Positions 51,619-60,558 of a stretch of 64,000 nucleotides of DNA are shown here, piece after piece. Every line of letters begins with the position of its first letter. The first letter of the stretch is position 1. The notes beneath the pieces are model-generated. The model was given only the letters and a program-made list of their open reading frames with translations. It was not told the DNA's origin and did not search any database. The translations under genes were made by a program, and so were the position numbers. Origin of the DNA: Streptomyces sp. BA2 (GTDB taxonomy: Bacteria; Actinomycetota; Actinomycetes; Streptomycetales; Streptomycetaceae); the NCBI RefSeq assembly GCF_009769735.1, contig NZ_WSRO01000002.1, positions 7,613,001-7,677,000 of the forward strand. The letters are read 5' to 3'.

Positions 51619-52339
51619 ACGACCCCGTCTTCTCCCACCCCCGCCGCTCCGGACGCGGGCCGACCCTGCGTGGGTCCTTGCTGCGGTAGACCACGTACGG
51701 CCGGAAGAGATACTGCACCGGCGCGCTGAACATGTGCACGAGCCGCGTGAACGGAATCAGCGCGAACAGCGCCATCCCGACCACCGCGTGGATCTGGTAC
51801 ATGACCGGCACCCCCGCCATCAGCTCCGTGTCCGGCTGGAGAGTGAACAGGCTCCGTGCCCAAGGCGCCATCGACTCACGGTAGTTGTAGCCCTCACCCG
51901 ACGCGTGCGTCAGTTTGGCCACCATGCCGAGCACGATCGCCGCGAACAGCACGAGGTACATCAGCTTGTCGTTGGCGGTCGTCGCACGGAACACCGGCGC
52001 GTTCGTGCGCCGCCGGTAGAGCAGCAGCAGGATGCCGAGCACCAGAAGGATGCCCGCCGCCGTGCCCCCGTACAGCGAGAACAGGTGGTAGGTGTGCTCG
52101 CTCACGCCCACCTTCTCCGTCCACGACTCCGGGATGAAGAGCCCCACCAGATGCCCGACGAGGACGAAGAGGATCCCGTAGTGGAACATCGGCGACGCGA
52201 CATTGAGCAGCTTCGACTCGTACACCTGTGAAGAGCGCGTCGTCCAGCCGAACTTGTCGTAGCGATAGCGCCAGAGGAGGCCCGCCACCAGGAGGACGAA
52301 GGCCACGTACGGGATGACGCCCCACAGCAGCGTTCTCAT
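51617..52339 (-). CDS. narI: Respiratory nitrate reductase gamma subunit (cytochrome b)
   Basis: The product is 240 aa with five hydrophobic helices. The haem-ligating His pairs are in FHYGILFVLVGHLVG and MYQIHAVVGMALF...TRLVHMF. It anchors NarGH to the inner face of the membrane and passes electrons from menaquinol. The start ATG overlaps the narJ stop (ATGA). Confidence 0.95.
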   Translation of the reverse strand: MRTLLWGVIPYVAFVLLVAGLLWRYRYDKFGWTTRSSQVYESKLLNVASPMFHYGILFVLVGHLVGLFIPESWTEKVGVSEHTYHLFSLYGGTAAGILLVLGILLLLYRRRTNAPVFRATTANDKLMYLVLFAAIVLGMVAKLTHASGEGYNYRESMAPWARSLFTLQPDTELMAGVPVMYQIHAVVGMALFALIPFTRLVHMFSAPVQYLFRPYVVYRSKDPRRVGPRPERRGWEKTGS

Positions 52340-52908
52340 CAGTGCTCCCCGATCAGTGCGAAGGGTTCAAGGCCGACGTCCTCCCGCGGGGGCCCCGACC
52401 TGGCAAGCGCCTGAGCCTCGGCCCGGTCCTTCGGCGAGGGCCCCGGCAGCGTCGCGCACACGGCGTCGAGTACGGGTGCGTACGGTGTGCCGAAGTCGGT
52501 GAGGGCGAGCCGCAGCAGTTCGAGGCCCGCGCGGTTCTCCTCCAGGAGGACAGGGCCCGCGTGCGCCGAGAACTCCAGGACCGCGGGCAGGAAGTCCGGC
52601 AGCTCCTCGCCGGTGAACTCCATGCCGTGCTCCCGGTAGACCTCCTTGAAGCGGACCAGGGCCATCCCGCGCCGCCGCGTGTCGCCGTCGCGCCACCAGC
52701 TCAGGTAGAGGCTGTGGCGGTTCTTGAAGTCGAAGACCTGGACGTAGTGCGCGGCCAGTTCGGACGCGTCGGTCTCCGCCGCGTGTGTCAGGAAGCGCTC
52801 CAACTCGGGTGCGGCAGCCGCCAGTTGCGGCAGTAGCCCGCGGAACTCCTCGTCCGGATAGGACAGACAGTGCGCGGCTGCCTGGTAGAGCACGGCGTGG
52901 TCGCTCAC
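52339..52908 (-). CDS. narJ: Nitrate reductase assembly chaperone
   Basis: The product is 189 aa from GTG 52908, overlapping the narH stop. It is an all-helical TorD/NarJ-type chaperone, with YVQVFDFKNRHSLYLSWWRDGDTRRRG near 70-97, a NarJ hallmark. It helps insert the molybdenum cofactor into NarG and is not part of the final enzyme. Confidence 0.95.
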   Translation of the reverse strand: MSDHAVLYQAAAHCLSYPDEEFRGLLPQLAAAAPELERFLTHAAETDASELAAHYVQVFDFKNRHSLYLSWWRDGDTRRRGMALVRFKEVYREHGMEFTGEELPDFLPAVLEFSAHAGPVLLEENRAGLELLRLALTDFGTPYAPVLDAVCATLPGPSPKDRAEAQALARSGPPREDVGLEPFALIGEH

Positions 52909-54518
52909 AGGGTGTCCTTCTCGGTGGCGGATGGCTGCTCGTCGGCGGTCTGCCGGTCCCGCAGGGCGTGGAAGTTCTCGATGGTCACAAGGGGGAGCTG
53001 CTGGCGGCCCGAGTCCTGACCGAAGGGACCGTCGCCGCCCATGCCCGGACCGTCCTCGTAGTCGAGGCTGCACGAGTCCGGCAGCGCGGACTCCTCAAGG
53101 CGCTGCGCGTCACCGACCGCGGCGGTGGGGATGACGTAGCGGTCCTCGTACTTCGCGATGGCCAGGAGCCGGTACATCTCCTCGATCTCCCGGCCCGACA
53201 TGCCCACGGTCTCGGCGACCGAACTGTCCTGCCGCTCCCCGAGGTTGATGGCCCGCATGTGTGCCCGCATCGCCGCCAGCTTCTCCAGCGAGGCCCGTAC
53301 GGGGCCCACGTCTCCGGCCGTGAAGATCTCCGCGAGGTATTCGAGCGGGATGCGCAGGGTGTCGATCGCGCCGAAGAGGTTGTCCAGGTCCTCGCCGTCG
53401 TGTCCGGTCTCGCTCAGCGCGTCCACGACCGGGGAGAGCGGGGGGATGTACCAGACCATCGGCATCGTCCGGTACTCCGGATGCAGCGGAAGCGCCACCT
53501 TGTACGTGCTGATCAGTGCGTGCACGGGGGAGCGGCGTGCCGCCTCGATCCAGTCGTGGGCGATCCCGGCCCGCTCGGCCTCACGCCGCACCTCGGGGTC
53601 CTCCGGGTCGAGGAAGACCCCCAACTGGGCCTCGTACAGCGCCTTGTCGTCCTGCACCGACGCCGCTTCCGTCACCTTGTCGGCGTCGTACAGGATCACA
53701 CCCAGATACCGCAGCCGCCCCACGCACGTCTCCGAGCAGACCGTGGGCAGACCCACCTCCAGGCGCGGGTAGCACATCGTGCACTTCTCGGCCTTGCCGG
53801 TGCGGTGGTTGAAGTACACCTTCTTGTACGGGCAGCCCGTCACGCACTTGCGCCAGCCCCGGCAGCTGTCCTGGTCGACCAGGACGATGCCGTCCTCCTC
53901 GCGCTTGTACATCGCCCCGGACGGACAGGACGCCACACACGCCGGATTCAGGCAGTGCTCGCAGATCCGCGGCAGATAGAACATGAAGGTCTGCTCGAAG
54001 GCGAACTTCACCTTCTCGGCGGCCTTTTCGCGGGTCTTCGCCACCATCGGGTCGAGATCGCCGTGCTCCGTCGCGCCGCCCAGGTTGTCGTCCCAGTTCG
54101 ACGACCACTCGATCTTCATGGGCTTGCCGCTGATCAGCGAGCGCGGTTCGGCGATGGGGTAGTCGTCGCCGAGCGGGGCGTCGGTGAGGTTCTTGTACTC
54201 GTACGTCCAGGGCTCGTAGTAGTCCTTGATCTCCGGCAGCTTGGGGTTGGAGAAGATCTCCAGGAGGGCCTTGATCCGGCCGCCGTTCTTGAGCTTCAGG
54301 GCGCCCTTCTTGTTCAGCTCCCAGCCGCCGCGCCACTTCTCCTGGTCCTCGTAGCGGCGCGGATAGCCCTGGCCCGGACGGGTCTCGACGTTGTTGAACC
54401 AGACGTACTCCATGCCGTCGCGGTTGGTCCACGCCTGCTTGCAGGTGACGGAGCAGGTGTGGCAGCCGATGCACTTGTCGAGGTTCATGACCATCGCGAT
54501 CTGTGCCATGACGCGCAT
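52905..54518 (-). CDS. narH: Nitrate reductase beta subunit (iron-sulfur)
   Basis: The product is 537 aa; ATG 54518 has GGAG at 9-base spacing, better than the in-frame ATG at 54509. Four Cys groups are seen: CIGCHTCSVTCKQAW, CEHCLNPACVASCP, CRGWRKCVTGCPYKK and CTMCYPR...C. The Trp in the third group replaces Cys and creates the [3Fe-4S] cluster characteristic of NarH. It relays electrons from NarI haem to NarG. Confidence 0.97.
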   Translation of the reverse strand: MRVMAQIAMVMNLDKCIGCHTCSVTCKQAWTNRDGMEYVWFNNVETRPGQGYPRRYEDQEKWRGGWELNKKGALKLKNGGRIKALLEIFSNPKLPEIKDYYEPWTYEYKNLTDAPLGDDYPIAEPRSLISGKPMKIEWSSNWDDNLGGATEHGDLDPMVAKTREKAAEKVKFAFEQTFMFYLPRICEHCLNPACVASCPSGAMYKREEDGIVLVDQDSCRGWRKCVTGCPYKKVYFNHRTGKAEKCTMCYPRLEVGLPTVCSETCVGRLRYLGVILYDADKVTEAASVQDDKALYEAQLGVFLDPEDPEVRREAERAGIAHDWIEAARRSPVHALISTYKVALPLHPEYRTMPMVWYIPPLSPVVDALSETGHDGEDLDNLFGAIDTLRIPLEYLAEIFTAGDVGPVRASLEKLAAMRAHMRAINLGERQDSSVAETVGMSGREIEEMYRLLAIAKYEDRYVIPTAAVGDAQRLEESALPDSCSLDYEDGPGMGGDGPFGQDSGRQQLPLVTIENFHALRDRQTADEQPSATEKDTL

Positions 54519-54521
54519 GTG

Positions 54522-57500
54522 TCAGTACTCCACCTTCTGCGAGCGGCGGCGGATGACCGTCACCTCGTCGCGCTGGTTGCCCGTCGGGCCCAGGTAGTTG
54601 AAGGCCCACGACAACTGGGCGTAGCCGCCGATGAGATGGGACGGCTTGAGGATGAGGCGGGTCAGGGAGTTGTGGATGCCGCCGCGCTTGCCGGTGGTCT
54701 CCGCCTTGGGGACGTTCACCGTGCGCTCCTGCGCGTGGTGCATGTAGACCGTGCCGGCCGGCATCCGGTGCGAGACGACCGCCCGCGCGACCACCACGCC
54801 GTTGCGGTTCACCGCCTCGATCCAGTCGTTGTCCTTCACGCCGATCGCGTCCGCGTCCTGCGGTGACATCCAGACGCACTGCCCGCCCCGGGAGAGCGAC
54901 AGCATGAAGAGGTTGTCCTGGTACTCGGAGTGGATGGACCATTTGTTGTGCGGGGTGAGATAGCGGACCGTCACCTCCTTCTCGCCGTCCGGGCCGAGCC
55001 GTGGCTCTCCGAAGAGGCGGTTCATGTCCAGGGGCGGCCGGTAGACGGGCATCGCCTCGCCCAGCTCGTGGATCCAGTCGTGGTCGAGGAAGAAGTGCTG
55101 GCGCCCGGTGAGCGTGTGCCAGGGCTTGAGGTGCTCGGTGTTGAGCGTGAACGCCGTGTAGCGGCGCCCGCCGGACTCGCTGCCCGACCACTCGGGCGAG
55201 GTGATCACGGGGACGGGCGCCGCCTGCGTGTCGGCGTACGTGATGCGCTTGCCCTCGTGCTCGGCGGCCAGGTGCGCCATCTCCTGGCCCGTGCGCGCCT
55301 CCAGGGTGTGGAAGCCCTGCGTGGCGAGGCGGCCGTTCGTCGTGCCGGACAGGGCGAGGATGGTGTTCGCCGCCTTCACCGCCGTGTCCAGGGCGGGGCG
55401 TCCGTCGGCGGGGCCGCCGCGTACGACGCCGTTGCGCTCGCGCAGCTCGTCGACCTCCTGGTCGGGCCGAAGGGCGATGCCCTTCGCGGGCAGGCCCAGC
55501 TTCTCCGCCAGCGGGCCGAGCGCCGCGAACTTCGCGCCGATCGCCGTGTAGTCGCGCTCGACGACCGTCAGGCCCGGCATCGTCTTGCCCGGGATCGCCT
55601 CGCACTCGCCCTTGCGCCAGTCCAGGACGACACCGCCGGGCTGGGCGGTCTCGCCGGGGGTGTCGTGCTGGAGCGCGGTGGTGACGACGTCCTTGCGTAC
55701 GCCGAGATGGTCCACGGCCAGCTCGCTGAGCCGGTCCGCGATCGCCTTGAACGTGTCGAAGTCGGTGCGGGCCTGCCAGGGCGGGTCGACGGCGGGGGTG
55801 AAGGAGTGCACGTAGGGGTGCATGTCCGTCGAGGAGAGGTCGTGCTTCTCGTACCAGGTGGCCGCGGGCAGGACCACGTCCGAGAGCAGCGTCGACGACG
55901 TCTGGCGGAAGTCCAGCGAGACGAGCAGATCGAGCTTGCCCTCGGGCGCCTGGTCGCGCCATGTCACCGTCGAGGGCCGCTCGTCGGGCGCCGCCTCCTC
56001 CGCCCGCAGCGAGGAGTGCGTGCCCAGCAGATGCTTGGTGAAGTACTCCGCGCCCTTCGCCGACGAGCCGAGCAGATTGGCGCGCCACAGGGTCAGGACG
56101 CGCGGCCAGTTCTCCGGGGCGTCCGGGTCCTCGCAGGCGAAGTTGAGGGTGCCTGCCTTGAGCTCGTCGACGACATTGGCGACGGGATCACCAGAAGCCC
56201 CCGAAGTGTCGCCCAGGTCAAGGGAGTTGCGGTCGAAGGTTGGATAGGACGGCATCCAGCCGGTGCGCGCCGAGAGCGCCAGGCAGTCGGCGCCCGTCAT
56301 CCCGGCGAACCGCCCCTCGCCGAGCGGCGATGCGAGCACGTCCGCCGCGAACTTGTCGTAGCGCCACTGATCGGTGTTCAGGAACCAGTACGCGGCGCCG
56401 ATCATCTGCCGCGGCGGCCTGCTCCAGTCGTTGGCGCTGGCCAGCGTCGCCCAGCCGGTCGCGGGGCGGCACTTCTCCTGCCCGACGTAGTGCGCCCAGC
56501 CGCCGCCGTTGCGGCCCTGGCAGCCGGTCAGCTGGAGCAGAGCCAGGAAGGCGCGGTAGATCGTCTCGGAGTGGAACCAGTGGTTGGTCCCCGCCCCCAT
56601 GAGGATCATGCACCGGCCGCGCGACTGCTCCGCGGTCCTCGCGAACTCCCGCGCGATCTTCACCGCCTTCGCGGCCGGGACCGAGGTGTGCGCCTCCTGC
56701 CAGGCAGGGGTGCCGGGCGCGTCGGCATCCTCGTACGAAGAAGGCCACTCGCCCGGAAGCTCCTCGCGCCCGACGCCGTACTGCGCGAGCAGCAGGTCGA
56801 AGACCGTCGTGACGAGCGGCCCGTCCTGGCCGCCGAGCCGCGTGGCGGGCACCCCGCGGCGCACGACCTCGCCACGGCCCTGACCGTGCGTGCCGCCCTC
56901 GGTGTCGAAGCGGGGGAGCAGCACCTCGACGCCCGTGGCCACGTCGGAGCCGTGCAGGGAGAGCTGCGGCTTGATGTTGCCGAGCTCAAGATTCCACTTG
57001 CCCTTGCCGGAGTCGGTCCAGCGGAAGCCGAGCGAGCCGTTCGGGACGGCCGGGTGCCCGGTGTTCTCGTCCAGGACGGCCGTCTTCCAGTCGCCGCCCT
57101 CGCCGCTCTGACCGAGGTCGGTGGCGCGCAGGAACTTCGAAGGGACGTACGCGCCGTCGCGCTCGGTCAGCGTCACCAGGAAGGGCAGATCGGTGAACTT
57201 GCGCACGTAGTCGGTGAAGAAGTCCGTCTGCCGGTCGACGAAGAACTCCTTGAGGATGACGTGGCCCATCGCGATGGCGAGGGCTCCGTCCGTGCCGGGG
57301 TGCGGGTGCAGCCACTCGTCGGCGAACTTCGTGTTGTCCGCGTAGTCCGGCGACACGGCCACGACCTTCTGGCCGCGGTAGCGCGCCTCGGCCATCCAGT
57401 GCGCGTCGGGGGTGCGGGTGACGGGGACGTTCGAGCCCCACATCATCAGATACGCGGCGTCCCACCAGTCACCCGACTCCGGTACGTCGGTCTGGTCGCC

Positions 57501-58214
57501 GAACACCTGCGGTGAGGCGACCGGCAGGTCCGCGTACCAGTCGTAGAAGGAGAGCATGGGCGCGCCGATCAGCGACATGAAGCGGGCGCCCGCCGCGTGC
57601 GACACCATCGACATCGCGGGGATGGGGGAGAAGCCCGCGACCCGGTCGGGGCCGTGCGTCTTGATCGTGTGGACGTGCGCCGCGGCGATGATCTCGACGG
57701 CCTCGTCCCAGGTGGCCCGCACCAGCCCGCCCTTGCCGCGCGCCTGCTGGTACGTCCTGCGCCGCTCGGGGTCGTTCTGGATGTCCGCCCAGGCCAGGAC
57801 AGGGTCCCGCAGCCGGGACTTCGCCTCGCGGTACATCTCCAGGAGCACGCCCCGCAGGTAGGGGTAGCGCACGCGGGTCGGCGAGTACGTGTACCAGGAG
57901 AACGCGGCGCCTCGGGGGCAACCGCGCGGCTCGTACTCGGGGCGGTCGGGGCCGACGGAGGGGTAGTCGGTCTGCTGGGTCTCCCAGGTGATGATGCCGT
58001 CCTTGACGTACACCTTCCAGCGGCAGGAGCCCGTGCAGTTCACGCCGTGCGTCGAGTTCACGACCTTGTCGTGGCTCCACCGGTCCCGGTAGAAGGCGTC
58101 CGCGTCCCGGCCGCCGACGAGTCCGATGCTGTGCAGGTCGGGGGCGGCGGTGCCGCGGCGGAAGAACTTGCCCGCACGCAGCAGCGCGGCGCCGGGCTCG
58201 GTCGTCTCTGTCAC
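54522..58214 (-). CDS. narG: Nitrate reductase alpha subunit (molybdenum, catalytic)
   Basis: The product is 1230 aa from GTG 58214, seven bases after GGGAG. The N-terminal [4Fe-4S] FS0 ligands are His56, Cys60, Cys64 and Cys99 (THGVNCTGSCRW...RGCPRG). The Mo-bis-MGD domain follows, with FGDQTDVPESGDWWDAAYLM and MMWGSNVPVTRTPDAHW. It reduces nitrate to nitrite on the cytoplasmic face during oxygen limitation. Gene order narG-H-J-I is canonical, with 3-bp or overlapping junctions. No narK transporter is present in this window. Confidence 0.98.
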   Translation of the reverse strand: MTETTEPGAALLRAGKFFRRGTAAPDLHSIGLVGGRDADAFYRDRWSHDKVVNSTHGVNCTGSCRWKVYVKDGIITWETQQTDYPSVGPDRPEYEPRGCPRGAAFSWYTYSPTRVRYPYLRGVLLEMYREAKSRLRDPVLAWADIQNDPERRRTYQQARGKGGLVRATWDEAVEIIAAAHVHTIKTHGPDRVAGFSPIPAMSMVSHAAGARFMSLIGAPMLSFYDWYADLPVASPQVFGDQTDVPESGDWWDAAYLMMWGSNVPVTRTPDAHWMAEARYRGQKVVAVSPDYADNTKFADEWLHPHPGTDGALAIAMGHVILKEFFVDRQTDFFTDYVRKFTDLPFLVTLTERDGAYVPSKFLRATDLGQSGEGGDWKTAVLDENTGHPAVPNGSLGFRWTDSGKGKWNLELGNIKPQLSLHGSDVATGVEVLLPRFDTEGGTHGQGRGEVVRRGVPATRLGGQDGPLVTTVFDLLLAQYGVGREELPGEWPSSYEDADAPGTPAWQEAHTSVPAAKAVKIAREFARTAEQSRGRCMILMGAGTNHWFHSETIYRAFLALLQLTGCQGRNGGGWAHYVGQEKCRPATGWATLASANDWSRPPRQMIGAAYWFLNTDQWRYDKFAADVLASPLGEGRFAGMTGADCLALSARTGWMPSYPTFDRNSLDLGDTSGASGDPVANVVDELKAGTLNFACEDPDAPENWPRVLTLWRANLLGSSAKGAEYFTKHLLGTHSSLRAEEAAPDERPSTVTWRDQAPEGKLDLLVSLDFRQTSSTLLSDVVLPAATWYEKHDLSSTDMHPYVHSFTPAVDPPWQARTDFDTFKAIADRLSELAVDHLGVRKDVVTTALQHDTPGETAQPGGVVLDWRKGECEAIPGKTMPGLTVVERDYTAIGAKFAALGPLAEKLGLPAKGIALRPDQEVDELRERNGVVRGGPADGRPALDTAVKAANTILALSGTTNGRLATQGFHTLEARTGQEMAHLAAEHEGKRITYADTQAAPVPVITSPEWSGSESGGRRYTAFTLNTEHLKPWHTLTGRQHFFLDHDWIHELGEAMPVYRPPLDMNRLFGEPRLGPDGEKEVTVRYLTPHNKWSIHSEYQDNLFMLSLSRGGQCVWMSPQDADAIGVKDNDWIEAVNRNGVVVARAVVSHRMPAGTVYMHHAQERTVNVPKAETTGKRGGIHNSLTRLILKPSHLIGGYAQLSWAFNYLGPTGNQRDEVTVIRRRSQKVEY

Positions 58215-58459
58215 CCTTGAGCTCCCTAGGTCTGCCTTTCAACGAACCTAGGTCCGGGGTGGCGGGGGCACACGGCGGCGACCGCCGTACGGGTTGCGGG
58301 GACGCTCGCGGCATCGGCGCTTACCTCTGAGGTAATCGACCCCCGCCCGCGGTCCCGGCAGGGTGGTCCCACCGGACCCGGTCCGGCGCACTCCGGACCG
58401 GATCCGGCTTCCCTTTCCCTTCGCTGTCCTTCTCCTTCGCTGCCTGGAGGCCACCCGTC
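58215..58459. promoter_or_regulatory. nar operon upstream region with a perfect 15-bp palindrome
   Basis: TTACCTC-T-GAGGTAA at 58321-58335 is perfectly symmetric, about 107 bp before the narG start and 125 bp before the divergent membrane gene. I see no classical Rex, DosR/DevR or GlnR box here. No gene is seen in the 245 bp. Confidence 0.55.
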
Positions 58460-58885
58460 ATGTCCACGTACTCCGCACACCCGCTCACCGCACTGGCCCG
58501 CACGAACGACCCGAAGACGATGCTGCGCCGCTTCCTCGCCCTCGACGCGGTCGTGACCACCGGGAACGGCCTTGCGTACGCCGCCGCTTCGGGCCCGCTC
58601 GGCCGCTTCCTCGGCGTCGACGCGGGGCTCCTCCTCACCCTGGGCGTCTTCCTCACGCTGTACGGCGTGGGCGTCGGCTTCCTCGCATCGCGCACGAGTC
58701 CGCCCACGCTTGCCGTCCGGGGTGTGATCGAGGCGAACACGGTCTGGGCGGCGCTCAGCGTCATCGCCCTGATCGCCTGGCTCTCGCCAAGCCCCGCGGG
58801 CGCGGTGTGGATCCCGCTCCAGGCCGTGACCGTCGGCGGCTTCGCCGCGCTGCAGTACGGGGCGCTGCGGGCCCCGCGCGGTTAG
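58460..58885 (+). CDS. Four-helix integral membrane protein
   Basis: The product is 141 aa from ATG 58460 after GGAGG. Four hydrophobic segments (about 26-46, 53-75, 86-104, 112-132) are connected by short loops (LLLTLGVFLTLYGVGVGFLA). The unit is of a kind often annotated as DoxX-like or SPW-like, but I cannot place it. The stop overlaps the convergent HxlR gene; HxlR-controlled neighbours are common. Confidence 0.8.
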   Translation: MSTYSAHPLTALARTNDPKTMLRRFLALDAVVTTGNGLAYAAASGPLGRFLGVDAGLLLTLGVFLTLYGVGVGFLASRTSPPTLAVRGVIEANTVWAALSVIALIAWLSPSPAGAVWIPLQAVTVGGFAALQYGALRAPRG

Positions 58886-59268
58886 CGCCGCGCGTCGAAG
58901 CGGCTGCGGGCGGCCTCGATCTCGGCGAGGTACCGGTGCGTCCAGGCGCACATGCCGTCGACCGTGGCGAGCAGCCCTTCGCCCGCCTCGGTCAGGCGGT
59001 ACTCGACGCGCGGCGGCACCGTGGCGTACACCGTCCTGTGCACGACGCCGTCGCGCTCAAGGCCGCGCAGGGTCTGGGTGAGCATCTTGTGGCTGATGCC
59101 GTCCACCGCGGTCCGCAGCTCGGTGAAGCGCAGGGTCCGGTCGGCCAGGGCGTTGATGATCAGCAGCGCCCATTTGTTGGCCACGCCCGCGAAGATCTCA
59201 CGGGCCAGCGAGTCGGCGCGCGTCAGGTCCGCGTCGTCGCCGTGACCGTCGGTCTGCTTCTTTCCCAT
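58882..59268 (-). CDS. HxlR-family transcriptional regulator
   Basis: The product is 128 aa. The winged HTH is the HxlR type: IFAGVANKWALLIINALADR, RFTELRTAVDGISHKMLTQTL and VEYRLTEAGEGLL. Usually a sensor of reactive electrophiles or redox state; no conserved Cys is seen here. It shares a stop overlap with the membrane gene and lies 15 bp after the XRE regulator gene, possibly in one transcript. Confidence 0.93.
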   Translation of the reverse strand: MGKKQTDGHGDDADLTRADSLAREIFAGVANKWALLIINALADRTLRFTELRTAVDGISHKMLTQTLRGLERDGVVHRTVYATVPPRVEYRLTEAGEGLLATVDGMCAWTHRYLAEIEAARSRFDARR

Positions 59269-59283
59269 GAGGTGCCCCGGCCC

Positions 59284-60102
59284 CTAGGCCGCCGACTGGA
59301 GGTACTTGACCGTCGCCGGATCGGCCGGCAGGAGCGTCTCGACGGCCAGTTCGGCGACCGTCACGTCCATGGGGGTGTTGAACGTCGCGATCGACGAGAT
59401 GAAGGAGAGCAGGTGCCCGTCGTGCTCGATGCGCAGGGGCAGCGCGAAGTAGGGCACGCCGCTCTGCGGCCCGTCGGCCTCGAACACGTCGACACCGGGA
59501 TCCGCCACCGGGTACGCCGCCACCTCCTCGTACACCGCACGCAGTGCGTCCGACCGCTGCAGCGCGATCTGCCGCTCCATCTGGTGCAGCAGATGCCCAC
59601 GCCACTCGCGCAGATTGCGGATCTTGGGGGCGAGGCCCTCGGGGTGGAGCGTGAGCCGCATGGCGTTCAGCGGCGGCTGAAGGAGGCGCTCGGGGATGCC
59701 GTCGAGGAACATCGCGATGCCGCGGTTCGCGGCGATCACGTCGTACGTCGCGTCGACGACCAGGGCGGGGTAGGGCTCGTAGCCGCGCAGGAGCTGCTCC
59801 AGGCCCTCCCGCAGGGCGCCCATCGAGGGGTCGTCCATCGAGGTCTCCCGGAAGCGGGGCGCGTAACCGGCCGCCAGGAGCAGCGAGTTGCGGTCCCGTA
59901 CGGGAACGTCGAGGTGCTCGGCGAGGCGCAGCACGATCTCCTCGCTCGGGCGTGACCTGCCGGTCTCGATGAAGCTGATGTGCCGGGCCGACGAGTCGGC
60001 ACGCAGGGCCAGCTCAAGCTGGCTCACCTTGCGCCGCTCGCGCCAGCCGCGCAGGAGCGGGCCGACGCCGGTACTTTCCTTGGTGGACACGGCAGTTGTC
60101 AT
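59284..60102 (-). CDS. XRE-family regulator with MmyB-like ligand domain
   Basis: The product is 272 aa from ATG 60102, without a clear ribosome site, so it may be translated from a very short leader. The HTH occupies about 12-70 (LRGWRERRKVSQLELALRAD, SARHISFIETGRSRPSEEIV). The rest is the MmyB-like domain (GYEPYPALVVDATYDVIAAN, LHPEGLAPKIRNL), a PAS-like fold that binds fatty-acid-type ligands in relatives. Divergent from the pterin dehydratase gene. Confidence 0.92.
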   Translation of the reverse strand: MTTAVSTKESTGVGPLLRGWRERRKVSQLELALRADSSARHISFIETGRSRPSEEIVLRLAEHLDVPVRDRNSLLLAAGYAPRFRETSMDDPSMGALREGLEQLLRGYEPYPALVVDATYDVIAANRGIAMFLDGIPERLLQPPLNAMRLTLHPEGLAPKIRNLREWRGHLLHQMERQIALQRSDALRAVYEEVAAYPVADPGVDVFEADGPQSGVPYFALPLRIEHDGHLLSFISSIATFNTPMDVTVAELAVETLLPADPATVKYLQSAA

Positions 60103-60194
60103 ACCAAGACAGTAATCCAAGGCTCCCGTCCGGTGGCGCTGAGCAGGGCCTTGTGGGAGGCGGTGTGGCAGGCTGAGGGAGATGGGTACATGCG

Positions 60195-60234
60195 TACGCC
60201 ATACGCACGCCGTACGCACGTCATACGGACGGGA
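60195..60234. repeat. Three 11-bp tandem repeats upstream of the dehydratase
   Basis: TACGCACGCCG, TACGCACGTCA and TACGGACGGGA (60202-60234) repeat in steps of 11 bp, with an extra TACG at 60195. They lie 13-52 bp before the pterin dehydratase start and could be helically phased protein-binding sites. Confidence 0.45.
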
Positions 60235-60246
60235 AGGGGCGCGGCC

Positions 60247-60552
60247 ATGTCAGTCGAACCGCTGTCACAGAAGGACGTCGAGGAGCGGCTCGCGGAGCTG
60301 CCCGGCTGGTCACTGGAAGGCGACCGGATCACCCGCTCCTTCCAGCTCGGCTCGCACTTCGCGGCGACCGCGTTGGTCGTCCACATCGCGCAGATCCAGG
60401 AGGAGCTCGGCCACCACTCCGAGCTGACGCTGGGCTACAACACCGTCTCCCTGTCCGTGAACACGCACAGCGCGGGCGGCGCTCTCACCGCGCTCGACTT
60501 CGAGCTGGCGGGCCGGGTCGAAGAGCTTGCGGTCGGGCACGGGGCGGTCTGA
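60247..60552 (+). CDS. 4a-hydroxytetrahydrobiopterin (pterin carbinolamine) dehydratase
   Basis: The product is 101 aa, with the whole PCD fold: RLAELPGWSLEGDRITRSF, then HIAQIQEELGHHSELTLGYN and VNTHSAGGALTALDFELA. The paired His residues of the active site (GHHSEL) are in place, with Ser instead of the usual Pro. It recycles oxidised pterin cofactor or acts as a transcription coactivator. The methyltransferase gene begins 6 bp downstream, so an operon is likely. Confidence 0.92.
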   Translation: MSVEPLSQKDVEERLAELPGWSLEGDRITRSFQLGSHFAATALVVHIAQIQEELGHHSELTLGYNTVSLSVNTHSAGGALTALDFELAGRVEELAVGHGAV

Positions 60553-60558
60553 GCGCGG

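Noticed and set aside
53581..57515. Long open frames in other frames of narG and narH, on both strands
   Set aside because: narG and narH are unmistakable by Fe-S and Mo motifs; the alternatives are GC shadows.
51617..58214. A recently acquired nar island
   Set aside because: Base composition and codon use match the surroundings and there are no mobility genes or flanking repeats.
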